A stretch of 64,000 nt of DNA from Paracoccus isoporae (GTDB lineage: Bacteria; Pseudomonadota; Alphaproteobacteria; Rhodobacterales; Rhodobacteraceae): the NCBI RefSeq assembly GCF_900101865.1, contig NZ_FNAH01000007.1:62001-126000 (forward strand), in the 5' to 3' direction. The position numbers were made by a program, and so were the translations under genes. The notes beneath the pieces are model-generated. The model made no database searches. It saw only the letters and a program-made list of their open reading frames with translations, and was not told the origin of the DNA. Positions 18,252-26,233 of this stretch are shown here, one piece after another (the first letter of the stretch is position 1; every line of letters starts with the position of its first letter).

Positions 18252-18976
18252 TTGGCCTGGTCGATGATCCGGTTGCGCACGCTGATGAGGTGATAGCCCA
18301 TATACAGCTTGGCCAGCTCCGAGTCGCCGGCGCTGATGGCCTGAAAGATGTCGCGATGCTCCTGAATGACCTTTTCCTTGCGATTATCCGACCGCTTGAT
18401 GGTGATCATCGACGCGATCCGCATCGTGCCCAACATGTCGGGGCGCAGGAACATGAGCTGTTTCTCGAACAGGTCGTTTTCGGTGGCGCGCGCGACTTCC
18501 AGGTGAAACTGGAAATCCGCCTCAAGCGCGTCCTCGCCGCCGCGCATCGTGTCCTCCATCACGCTCAGCGCGTGCGCGATGCGGCGGCGGTGGTTCTGGT
18601 CGATGCGCAGCGCCGCCAGCCGCGCAGCCTCCACCTCCAGCCCGCGACGCACCTCGTAGGCGCGCATATACTGGGCGATGCGGGCATCGTCGGTGTGATG
18701 CGCCATCTCATGGGGCGGCAGCCGGCTGACGAACGTGCCCGATCCGCGCCTTGCGTCGATCAGCCCGTCATTGGAAAGATGCTGCAGCGCCTCGCGCACG
18801 ACCGGGCGCGATACATCATAGGTCGAGGCCATTTCCTTTTCCGTGGGAAGGCGGTCCCCGACCTTGTATTGACCTGTCGAAAGCTGGAGCAGGATCTGGG
18901 CGTAGATCTCGTCCGAGAGGCGCTTCTTGCGCAGCGGCGCGACCGAGACGCCAATATCCGGCGGGGGGGTGATCAT
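18248..18976 (-). CDS. GntR-family (FadR/FCD subfamily) transcriptional regulator
   Basis: A 242-residue regulator with an N-terminal winged helix-turn-helix (residues about 15-85: EIYAQILLQLSTGQYKVGD, LPTEKEMASTYDVSRPVVREAL). A C-terminal all-helical FCD effector domain follows, with FHLEVARATEN supplying typical metal-binding residues. Such regulators usually respond to sugar acids in uronate pathways. It diverges from the SMP-30 gene over 79 bp that contain a repeated 10-mer, a likely operator. Its stop codon interlocks with the stop of the udh-like gene. Confidence 0.88.
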   Translation of the reverse strand: MITPPPDIGVSVAPLRKKRLSDEIYAQILLQLSTGQYKVGDRLPTEKEMASTYDVSRPVVREALQHLSNDGLIDARRGSGTFVSRLPPHEMAHHTDDARIAQYMRAYEVRRGLEVEAARLAALRIDQNHRRRIAHALSVMEDTMRGGEDALEADFQFHLEVARATENDLFEKQLMFLRPDMLGTMRIASMITIKRSDNRKEKVIQEHRDIFQAISAGDSELAKLYMGYHLISVRNRIIDQAN

Positions 18977-18992
18977 GCTGACTCATGCGATG

Positions 18993-19033
18993 ATTTGTCA
19001 ATAAGTAAGCCTGATAGCCTGAAATTTGTCAAT
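18993..19033. promoter_or_regulatory. Candidate GntR operator: ATTTGTCAAT direct repeat
   Basis: ATTTGTCAAT occurs at 18993-19002 and again at 19024-19033, 31 bp apart (about three helical turns), in the divergent GntR/SMP-30 promoter region. The exact reverse complement is at 24352-24361 in front of the IlvD/Edd dehydratase gene, and a seven-base match lies at 17353. Binding by the adjacent GntR protein is inferred. Confidence 0.5.
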
Positions 19034-19055
19034 CATCACGCGAGGTAAAGCAATC

Positions 19056-19916
19056 ATGTCAGTGAGCATCGTGCTGGATGCCCATGCGTCGGTCGGGGAA
19101 TCCCCGGTCTGGTGCGACCGCCGTCAGGTCCTGTTCTGGGTCGATATCGGGGCGGGGGTGCTGCATCGGTTCGATCCGGCAACCGGCGAAGACACGGCCT
19201 GGCCGATGGGCCGCGCGGTGGCCTGCATCGCGCTGACCGAGGGCGACGACCTCGTGCTGGGGCTGGCAGACGGGCTGTTCCGCTTCGCGCCCGAGACCGG
19301 CGCGATGGACCGGATCGCCGCGCCGGAGGCGGATCGGCCCGAGAACCGCCCCAACGACGCGGCGATGGGCCGTGACGGCAGGTTCTGGTTCGGCACGATG
19401 AAGGCCGAGCCCGACGGTCAGCCCCGTGGCGCGCTGTACCGGCTGGACACTGATCTGAGCGTGCACAAGGTTCTGGACGGGCTGCATGTCTCGAACGGGC
19501 TCGCCGTCAGCCCCGATGGCAGGACGCTGTATCTCTCGGATAGCTGGTCGGAGGTCCGCCGGATCTGGGCGTTCGATATGGACGGGCAGGGCGGGCTGTC
19601 CGACCGGCGCGTGTTCTTCGACACGGCGGGCTTGCCGGGGCGGCCAGATGGGGGCTGCGTCGATGCGGATGGGTTCTACTGGTCGGCGGCCATTGACGGC
19701 GGCCGACTGCTGCGGATCGCGCCCGATGGCAGGGTCGCGCGCGAGATCGCGCTGCCTGTGCAGAAGCCCACCAAATGCTGCTTCGGCGGGCCGGATCTGG
19801 ATGTGCTTTACGTCACCTCGCTTGGCGAAACGGACCCGTCGGAACATGGCGGCGCGCTGATGGCGCTGAGCCCCGGCGTCACCGGCCTGCCCGAGCCGCG
19901 ATTCGACCTGCGCTGA
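19056..19916 (+). CDS. SMP-30/gluconolaconase-family lactonase
   Basis: A 286-residue six-bladed beta-propeller of the SMP-30/regucalcin/gluconolactonase family. Metal-site motifs are visible: GESPVWCDRRQVLFWVDI with the Glu, NRPNDAAMGRDGRFWFGTM with the Asn, NGLAVSPDGRTLYLSDS with the second Asn, and a Asp-rich C-terminal blade (GRPDGGCVDADG). It would hydrolyse the sugar lactone made by a dehydrogenase such as the nearby udh-like enzyme. The ATG at 19056 follows a GAGG ribosome-binding site. It diverges from the GntR gene and converges on the LacI gene. Confidence 0.87.
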   Translation: MSVSIVLDAHASVGESPVWCDRRQVLFWVDIGAGVLHRFDPATGEDTAWPMGRAVACIALTEGDDLVLGLADGLFRFAPETGAMDRIAAPEADRPENRPNDAAMGRDGRFWFGTMKAEPDGQPRGALYRLDTDLSVHKVLDGLHVSNGLAVSPDGRTLYLSDSWSEVRRIWAFDMDGQGGLSDRRVFFDTAGLPGRPDGGCVDADGFYWSAAIDGGRLLRIAPDGRVAREIALPVQKPTKCCFGGPDLDVLYVTSLGETDPSEHGGALMALSPGVTGLPEPRFDLR

Positions 19917-20021
19917 ACATCCGGACGCCCGCGCCATGATGCTCCGGGCCGGCCAGGATTCGGTGCATGGGCGCGGCAACCGCATGGCCGGTCGCCATTT
20001 TCATGTCGGTGATCGATGTCC

Positions 20022-21059
20022 TCAGGCCGACTCCCGCCGGATCAGGGAAAACCCGACATCGATGGAGGCCGGCCCCACAGCGTCGTCGCGAAAACGCTGC
20101 AGCAGCGCGTTGGCGGCTTCCTTGCCAAGTGCGTCGCGATCCACCCGGATGGTCGTCATGGCCGGGTGGGTGCGGGCGGCGAAGACTTGGTCTCCGAATC
20201 CGATGACGGCGATCCGGCCGGGCACATCCAGCCCCCGCGTCGTCGCCTCGGTCAGGATGCCGTGGGCGAACTGATCGGAGCTGCAGAACACCACGCCCGC
20301 CGCGAAACCCTGACGGTCGATCAACGCGGCCAAGGCGTCGCGGCCCTGGCCGAGCGTGGCGGTGCCGGCGGGATAGTCGATCCGCGTCACCTTGCTGCCG
20401 GTCAGCGCTTGGTAGCGGTCGATGAAACTGTCCCGGCGCCGCTGTGCCCGAATGTCACCGGCCGTCACCGTCGCCGCTTGTGCATAGCCCGCGCCGACGG
20501 CGAATTCCGCCACCTGGCGACCGACCTCGGCATGGGAGAACCCGACGCAACAATCGATCGGCGTCTCGGAGATGTCCCAGATCTCGACCACCGGAATGCC
20601 GGACCCGATCAGCATCCGCCGCGCCTCCGGCGTGTGGTGGATTCCGGTCAGCAGGATGCCGTCCGGCCGCCGGCTGAGATGAGCGATGATCGTCTCCTGC
20701 TCGCGGGCGGGGTCGAAGCCGATTTCCGAGGTCATGATCTGGTAGCCATGCTGGCGCATGATCTCTGCAAACCCGTGCAGCAGGCTGGAATAGACGATAT
20801 TGGTGATCGACGGCACGAGGGCGGTGATGAGCCTGCTTCGCCGCGAGGCGAGCGCGCCCGCCACCGCATTGGGCACATAGCCCGTCGCCTCGATCGCCTC
20901 GCGGATCCGGCGCAGCGTGTCGGGCGAGACCTTGTCGGGATCGGAGAGCGCGCGCGACACCGTCACCTGCGAGACCCCGGCCATGCGGCCAACCGTAGTC
21001 ATGGTGACGGCACCCCTGGCCGGGCTGCGGGGCTTGGCGGGTTTTGCGTTCGCGTTCAT
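20022..21059 (-). CDS. LacI-family transcriptional regulator
   Basis: A 345-residue LacI/GalR-type repressor. The DNA-binding helix-turn-helix is at residues 18-65 (MTTVGRMAGVSQVTVSRALS, then a hinge region with YVPNAVAGALASRRS). A periplasmic-binding-protein-like effector domain follows. It most resembles the gluconate/idonate GntR type of LacI proteins. It is the last gene of the tctC-tctB-tctA-lacI series, 44 bp after tctA, and so is probably co-transcribed. A 17-bp inverted repeat at 24257-24380 is a candidate operator for feedback control. Confidence 0.87.
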   Translation of the reverse strand: MNANAKPAKPRSPARGAVTMTTVGRMAGVSQVTVSRALSDPDKVSPDTLRRIREAIEATGYVPNAVAGALASRRSRLITALVPSITNIVYSSLLHGFAEIMRQHGYQIMTSEIGFDPAREQETIIAHLSRRPDGILLTGIHHTPEARRMLIGSGIPVVEIWDISETPIDCCVGFSHAEVGRQVAEFAVGAGYAQAATVTAGDIRAQRRRDSFIDRYQALTGSKVTRIDYPAGTATLGQGRDALAALIDRQGFAAGVVFCSSDQFAHGILTEATTRGLDVPGRIAVIGFGDQVFAARTHPAMTTIRVDRDALGKEAANALLQRFRDDAVGPASIDVGFSLIRRESA

Positions 21060-21103
21060 GGCCTTGGCATGATGGCGGGCCGGATCGCGGCCCGCAACCC
21101 TTG

Positions 21104-22612
21104 TCAGCCAGACGTGCCGGCGGCGCGCTCGCGCGACTTGCGCCGCGCCAGAAGGGCGGAGCCGATCACGGAGCCCAGGATCAGCACCCAGAGCAGCATG
21201 GCGATCCAGCTTTTCGTGAAGAAGATCGACAGCGTGCCGAAGCTTTCCAGCGATTTCACGAAATAGATCTCTGCCGAGGGGCCGAGGATGAAGCCGATGA
21301 TGAACGGTGCCACTTCCAGCCGCAGCTTGACCATCAGCCAGCCGAAGATCCCGAAGATCAGCAGCGTCCAGACATCGAACATGATCCCGTAATTGATCGT
21401 ATAGGCCCCGATGACGCACATCATCAGGATGACCGGGAACAGGATATGCTTGGGCACCGCCACGACCATCGCCAGCCAGCGAATGGCGAAATACATGATG
21501 CCGAACATGAAGATATTAGCGATCAGCATGGCGAAGATCATCGAGTCCCATGTCATCGGGTTGTTGCCGATGAACAGCGGTCCGACCTGGATGCCCTGAA
21601 GCGTGAATGCCCCGATCAGCAGCGCGGTGGTGGAATCGCCCGGTATCCCCAGCGACAGAAGCGGCACCAATGCGCCCCCGGTCAGCCCGTTATTGCCCGC
21701 CTCCGACGCCATGATCCCGGCCGGGTTGCCCTTGCCGAAGCTGTCCGGGTTCTTGGACGAGGTCTTGGTCGCCGTATAGGACAGGATCGAGGCCGCCGAT
21801 CCGCCGACACCCGGCAGGATGCCGACGAATGTCCCGATGCCGGAGGAGCGCAGCAGGTTTGCGACCTGGCCCTTGAAGACCGACCAGGAAAATCGGGAAT
21901 GCGCGCCGACCTCGATATCCTTGAGCGACTGTCCCTTCGGCATGCCGGCCTCGGCCCCTTCAAGGATCGTGGCCAGTCCGAACAGCCCGATCAGCACCGG
22001 CAGAAGCGAGAATCCCGATTCCAGCCAGTATTCCGTGCCGGGCGGGATCAGACGGTATTGCCCGTTGCCGCCATCGGTCACGTCATAGACGCCGATCAGG
22101 CTGATGAAGATTCCCAGAAAGCCCGAGAAGATCCCCAGCAGCATGTCTTCGGACAGCGCCGCCATCACGGTCAGCGCAAAGAAGATGATGAGGAATTTCT
22201 CGACATAGGAGAACTTGATCGCGAATTCGGCCAGGGCCGGCGCGAAGAAGAACAGGGCGGCCAGCGACACGAGGCCGCCGATCAGCGAGGCGACGATGCC
22301 GATGCGCAGCGCCTTCTCGCCCTCCCCGCGCTGCGCCATGGGGTAGCCGTCGAAGGTCGTGGTGATCGACGACGGCGTGCCCGGAATGCCCAGCAGGATC
22401 GCCGGAACCAGCCCGCCCGAGATGCCGCCGACATAAAGGCCGAGCAGCAGCGCCAGCCCGTTATCGAGGCCCAGCGAATAGGTCAGCGGCAGGCACACCG
22501 CGACCGCCATGGTGGCGGTCATGCCGGGGATCGCGCCGAAAATGATGCCCACCAGCGTGCCCGCAAAGATCAGGAACACGAACATCGGGGTCAGGAATTC
22601 GAAAATGGCCAT
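21104..22612 (-). CDS. tctA: TctA, large membrane subunit of tripartite tricarboxylate transporter
   Basis: A 502-residue, highly hydrophobic protein with about 11-12 membrane segments. TctA-family signatures are visible: GAIPGMTATMAVAV near the start, the TFDGYPMAQRGEGEKALRIG loop, and the second-repeat GVGGSAASILSYTATKTSS. It drives secondary uptake of carboxylates or sugar acids using a periplasmic binding protein. It lies 12 bp after tctB on the same transcript. Given the flanking pathway genes the likely substrate is a sugar acid or lactone-derived carboxylate rather than citrate; this is inference. Confidence 0.92.
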   Translation of the reverse strand: MAIFEFLTPMFVFLIFAGTLVGIIFGAIPGMTATMAVAVCLPLTYSLGLDNGLALLLGLYVGGISGGLVPAILLGIPGTPSSITTTFDGYPMAQRGEGEKALRIGIVASLIGGLVSLAALFFFAPALAEFAIKFSYVEKFLIIFFALTVMAALSEDMLLGIFSGFLGIFISLIGVYDVTDGGNGQYRLIPPGTEYWLESGFSLLPVLIGLFGLATILEGAEAGMPKGQSLKDIEVGAHSRFSWSVFKGQVANLLRSSGIGTFVGILPGVGGSAASILSYTATKTSSKNPDSFGKGNPAGIMASEAGNNGLTGGALVPLLSLGIPGDSTTALLIGAFTLQGIQVGPLFIGNNPMTWDSMIFAMLIANIFMFGIMYFAIRWLAMVVAVPKHILFPVILMMCVIGAYTINYGIMFDVWTLLIFGIFGWLMVKLRLEVAPFIIGFILGPSAEIYFVKSLESFGTLSIFFTKSWIAMLLWVLILGSVIGSALLARRKSRERAAGTSG

Positions 22613-22624
22613 GATCGCGGCTCC

Positions 22625-23044
22625 TTATGGCAGGGTCAGCGCGAAGACATAGGTGAACAGCCACCAGACAATGGTCGGGGCCACGACCGACACAATCAGC
22701 ATCGGCACCAGGCCGCGCGCATCGCGCTCATGCATGTAGAGGATGCCGATCAGCGCCACGAAGGGGATCGAGCAGATCAGGAATCCCAGCCCAGTATTGG
22801 GCCAGAGATTGCCCACCGGCACCATCAGCAGGAAATAGACGATGGTCAGCACCAGCGTGCCGAAGAATCGGATCTTGTCCATGCCCGCAAGCGTCTCGGC
22901 CCACATCGCGCCCGCGCCGGTGATCGCGCGGCGGTGGGTCAGCAGGATGGCCAGGCCGAGCAGGATGAGGATCCCGCCGATCAGCGTCGGAAAAATCAGA
23001 TGCGAGCGGTCGAAATCCACCGTCACGCGCAGCAATTCGGACAT
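22625..23044 (-). CDS. tctB: TctB, small membrane subunit of tripartite tricarboxylate transporter
   Basis: A 139-residue hydrophobic protein with about four membrane segments (residues near 15-35, 50-70, 80-100 and 115-138), as expected for TctB. The start MSELLRV at 23044 is chosen over longer in-frame options because the upstream segment includes the stem of an intergenic hairpin. It lies between tctC and tctA, the normal order of the operon. Confidence 0.85.
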   Translation of the reverse strand: MSELLRVTVDFDRSHLIFPTLIGGILILLGLAILLTHRRAITGAGAMWAETLAGMDKIRFFGTLVLTIVYFLLMVPVGNLWPNTGLGFLICSIPFVALIGILYMHERDARGLVPMLIVSVVAPTIVWWLFTYVFALTLP

Positions 23045-23082
23045 CGCGCCCCCTCCCGGAAAACAACAGGTCACATGCTGAA

Positions 23083-23117
23083 GCTTGCCGGGGCCGCGCA
23101 TTGCAGCCCCGGCAAGC
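23083..23117 (-). other. Intercistronic RNA hairpin between tctC and tctB
   Basis: A perfect 12-bp stem, GCTTGCCGGGGC pairing with GCCCCGGCAAGC, with an 11-base loop. It has no T-run, so it is probably not a full terminator. Hairpins after a binding-protein gene often stabilise that part of the mRNA and raise binding protein over membrane subunits. Confidence 0.6.
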
Positions 23118-23122
23118 AATCG

Positions 23123-24181
23123 TCACTGGGCGGCGGGCGCCTTCAGCGATTCGATCACCGTGGCGTAGTCGTCGCGCTTCTGCTGAAGATGCGCCGCGGC
23201 CTCCTCCATCGGGCGGTAGTCGGGGATGAAGAACGCATCCAGCAGACGCTGGTTAAGCTCCTCGTTCTCGAACACCGTTGCCAGCGCCGTGTCGATCGTC
23301 TCCATCTGCGCCGGATCCATCTCCTGATTATAGATCAGGAAAAATTCCTTATCGAAGGTGAAGGGCTCCGATTCCGACATCGGCACGGTGGTCGCGGGAG
23401 CCGCGTATTGCATCATGTCCTCGCGGGTCAGATTGCCGACCCCGGCCTCCGGCCCCTGTTCCAGGGCCTCCTGCGTCGCGGTGATCCACAGGAAGCGCAT
23501 GGCCTTCTGGTCGTCCTCGGGCAGCTCGGCGAATTGCTCGTTGGCCTGGATCGAGCCGTTGATGACATCGGCCAGCCCGTCGAACATGGCCTGGTTCTTG
23601 TCGGATTGAGAGCCGGTATTCACCGCGACGATGTTCTCCTCCGATCCGGGCGAGGCCATGCGCGCGGCATTGCGCATTGCCGTGAACCCGATCTCCGACA
23701 CCCCGCCGGGCTGGATGGCCACCCGCACACGCTCGCCATCCCCGGCGGCCTGCAGCACGTCATCCATGCTCTGATAGGGCGAATTCTTCGGCACCAGATA
23801 GGCGTTGCCGGGATTGATGGTCAGGGTCGGGCCGACGACATAGCCCTCGAACGGATCCGGGTTGCCGGGCACCCCGTAAAGATTGGCCAGATAGGACTGG
23901 TCGTGATGCAGCATGATGGTGGTGCCGCGGCTGTCGCGACCCACGGCCTTGAAGGCTTCGGACGGGCCGACCGCGTCCACCTTAATGTTGATCCCCAGCT
24001 CTTCGGCCAGGGCGTCGGCCACGATCGAGGCCGCCTGATAGGTGTCGCCGCCGGTCGAGTTCGATCCGATCACCATGCGGACATTGCGTGGCAGATCCTG
24101 TGCCGATGCGGCGAAAGGCTGCGCGATCAGCGCGGTCGAGCAGGCGGCAAGCGCCATGATGGTTCTGCGGGTCAGCTTCAT
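23123..24181 (-). CDS. tctC: TctC-family periplasmic substrate-binding protein
   Basis: A 352-residue protein. The N-terminal signal peptide (MKLTRRTIMALAACSTALIA, then QPFAASAQ) has cleavage near residue 27. The mature part follows the TctC/Bug pattern of tripartite transporters, with an early GSNSTGGDTYQAA substrate motif in place of the commoner PGGxxD. It captures a carboxylate for TctAB. The start at 24181 is fixed by the signal peptide; upstream in-frame codons are not coding-like. It is the first gene of the operon and diverges from the IlvD/Edd gene. Confidence 0.87.
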   Translation of the reverse strand: MKLTRRTIMALAACSTALIAQPFAASAQDLPRNVRMVIGSNSTGGDTYQAASIVADALAEELGINIKVDAVGPSEAFKAVGRDSRGTTIMLHHDQSYLANLYGVPGNPDPFEGYVVGPTLTINPGNAYLVPKNSPYQSMDDVLQAAGDGERVRVAIQPGGVSEIGFTAMRNAARMASPGSEENIVAVNTGSQSDKNQAMFDGLADVINGSIQANEQFAELPEDDQKAMRFLWITATQEALEQGPEAGVGNLTREDMMQYAAPATTVPMSESEPFTFDKEFFLIYNQEMDPAQMETIDTALATVFENEELNQRLLDAFFIPDYRPMEEAAAHLQQKRDDYATVIESLKAPAAQ

Positions 24182-24256
24182 CTCGTTCCCCCTGAGCCGT
24201 GTCGAACGGCTCGAAAGCTTCCATTGTCCGGGAGGCTCCTCCGGCCCGGACGCGCA

Positions 24257-24380
24257 TGAATGCGCATACATGCTACGGCAACACGAATCACTGCCGCCTG
24301 TCAAGTGTGGCTTTATTTGACTGCTAGGCGGAAATTATTATGGGTAATCGCATTGACAAATCTGGATGTATACGCATTCA
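24257..24380. promoter_or_regulatory. Divergent tctC/dehydratase control region with 17-bp inverted repeat
   Basis: TGAATGCGCATACATGC at 24257-24273 and GGATGTATACGCATTCA at 24364-24380 are inverted copies matching at 15 of 17 bases. They lie toward the two divergent genes. The exact complement of the GntR-region repeat, ATTGACAAAT, lies at 24352-24361. The ribosome-binding site of the dehydratase is AAGGAGG. LacI binding to the inverted repeat and GntR binding to the 10-mer are inferred. Confidence 0.55.
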
Positions 24381-24412
24381 TAAAGCCTGTGCAGCATCCA
24401 AGGAGGTCCGCG

Positions 24413-26155
24413 ATGGCACGCGACGGAGGCATCACCCCCGACCAGTTGAGAAGCGCCCGGTGGTTCGCGCCCGACGATCTGCGCAGCTTCGGGCACCGCT
24501 CGCGGATGATGCAGCTCGGCTATTCGGAAGAGGAGTTTCTGGGCAAGCCGATCATCGGCATCATGAATACCTGGTCGGAGCTGAATTCATGCCACGGCCA
24601 CTTCCCCGAGCGGGTGAAAGATGTGAAGCGCGGCGTGCTGCAAGCGGGCGGATTCCCGGTCGAGATGCCGACGCTCTCGGTCGATGAAAGTTTCACCAAG
24701 CCGACCTCCATGCTGTATCGCAACATGCTGGCGATGGAGACGGAGGAGATGATCCGGTCGCACCCGCTGGACGGGGTGGTGCTGATGGGTGGCTGCGACA
24801 AGACCACGCCTGGGCTGGTGATGGGGGCGATTACCGCCGGGGTGCCGGCGATCTTCCTGCCGGCCGGGCCCATGCTGCGAGGCCACTACGCCGGCAAGAT
24901 CCTCGGCTCCGGTTCGGATGCCTGGAAATACTGGGATGAGCGCCGCGCCGGCAACATCACCGACGAGGAATGGCTGGGCGTGCAGGGCGGCATCGCGCGT
25001 TCGGTCGGCACCTGCATGACCATGGGCACGGCCAGCACCATGACCTCGATCACCGAGGCGCTCGGCCTGTCGCTTCCCGGCGCATCCTCGATCCCGGCGG
25101 CGGATGCGGGCCATCAGCGGCTTGGCAGCGATTGCGGGCGGCGCATCGTCGAGATGGTGTGGGAGGATCTGACGCCTGACCGGATCGTGACCGACGCCGC
25201 CGTGCGCAACGCGGTGATCGTGGCGATGGCGACGGGATGCTCGACCAATGCGGTCGTGCATCTGATCGCGATGGCGCGGCGCGCGGGCGTCGATCTGACG
25301 CTGGACGATCTGGATGCGCTCAGCCGCGAGACCCCGATGATCTGCAATGTGCGGCCCTCTGGGAAGGACTATCTGATGGAAGATTTCTTCTATGCTGGCG
25401 GTTTGCGCGCGCTGATGACGCAGCTTTCCGAGAAGCTGGACGGCAGCGCGCTGACCGTGACCGGACGCAGCTTGGCCGAGGGATTCGCCGGGGCCGAGGT
25501 CTATAATGACGACGTGATCCGGCCGCTGTCCAACCCGGTCTATCATCAGGGTTCGCTGGCGGTGTTGCGCGGCAATCTCTGCCCCGATGGCGCGGTCATC
25601 AAGCCAGCCGCCTGCGACCCGAGATTCTATGTCCATGAAGGTCCGGCGCTCGTCTTCGACAGCTATCCCGAGATGAAGAAAGCGGTGGATGACGAGGATC
25701 TGGAGATCACGCCGGACCATGTGATGGTGCTGCGCAATGCCGGGCCGCAGGGCGGGCCTGGATTCCCCGAATGGGGGATGCTGCCGATCCCGAAGGCGCT
25801 GATCAAGCAGGGCCATCGCGACATGCTGCGGATCTCCGATGCGCGCATGTCGGGCACGTCCTACGGGGCCTGCGTGCTGCATGTGGCCCCGGAAAGCTTC
25901 ATCGGCGGCCCGCTGGCGCTGCTGCAGACCGGTGATATTGTGCGGCTGGATGTGCCGAACCGGAGGCTGGACATGTTGGTGGATGACGCGGAGCTCGAAC
26001 GCCGCCGGTCGGCGTGGCAGGCGCCGCAGCCGCGTTTCGACCGGGGCTATGGCTGGATGTTCTCGCAACATGTCAGCCAGGCCGACAAGGGCTGCGATTT
26101 CGATTATCTTCAGCGCGATTTCGGCAAATCCGCCGGAGAGCCGGATATTTTCTGA
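24413..26155 (+). CDS. IlvD/Edd-family sugar-acid dehydratase
   Basis: A 580-residue iron-sulfur dehydratase. The cluster cysteines are visible as Cys60 (NSCHGHF), Cys128 (GGCDKTTPG) and Cys201 (GTCMTMGTA). The C-terminal swivel domain carries the RMSGTSYG motif. The length and this motif set fit the pentonate/hexonate branch (L-arabonate, D-xylonate and related dehydratases) better than amino-acid IlvD. It would form a 2-keto-3-deoxy acid. It starts an operon with KGSADH, an RraA-like protein and a hydroxyacid dehydrogenase. ATG 24413 is chosen for its AAGGAGG site. The exact substrate cannot be read from sequence. Confidence 0.88.
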   Translation: MARDGGITPDQLRSARWFAPDDLRSFGHRSRMMQLGYSEEEFLGKPIIGIMNTWSELNSCHGHFPERVKDVKRGVLQAGGFPVEMPTLSVDESFTKPTSMLYRNMLAMETEEMIRSHPLDGVVLMGGCDKTTPGLVMGAITAGVPAIFLPAGPMLRGHYAGKILGSGSDAWKYWDERRAGNITDEEWLGVQGGIARSVGTCMTMGTASTMTSITEALGLSLPGASSIPAADAGHQRLGSDCGRRIVEMVWEDLTPDRIVTDAAVRNAVIVAMATGCSTNAVVHLIAMARRAGVDLTLDDLDALSRETPMICNVRPSGKDYLMEDFFYAGGLRALMTQLSEKLDGSALTVTGRSLAEGFAGAEVYNDDVIRPLSNPVYHQGSLAVLRGNLCPDGAVIKPAACDPRFYVHEGPALVFDSYPEMKKAVDDEDLEITPDHVMVLRNAGPQGGPGFPEWGMLPIPKALIKQGHRDMLRISDARMSGTSYGACVLHVAPESFIGGPLALLQTGDIVRLDVPNRRLDMLVDDAELERRRSAWQAPQPRFDRGYGWMFSQHVSQADKGCDFDYLQRDFGKSAGEPDIF

Positions 26156-26174
26156 TCCGGCAAGCACGAAACAT

Positions 26175-26201
26175 CGCAGGCGCGAATGCGTTGCGCCTGC
26201 G
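26175..26201 (+). other. Intercistronic hairpin between dehydratase and KGSADH genes
   Basis: CGCAGGCGC pairs perfectly with GCGCCTGCG over a 9-base loop. No T-run follows, so it is more likely an mRNA processing or stability element than a terminator. Confidence 0.4.
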
Positions 26202-26233
26202 CGGAATGACATGAACAGATCCGAGGTAAAGAC

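Noticed and set aside
21044-24259. A 1071-codon open frame on the + strand opposite tctA-tctB-tctC
   Set aside because: Its product is rich in Arg, His, Asp and Gln with no domain, and it is antisense to three well-supported genes; it is a by-product of high GC codon use.
24353-24381. TTGACA at 24353 as the -35 box of a sigma-70 promoter for the dehydratase
   Set aside because: No good -10 hexamer lies at 16-18 bp spacing; the stretch fits better as the reverse copy of the ATTTGTCAAT repeat, though dual use is possible.
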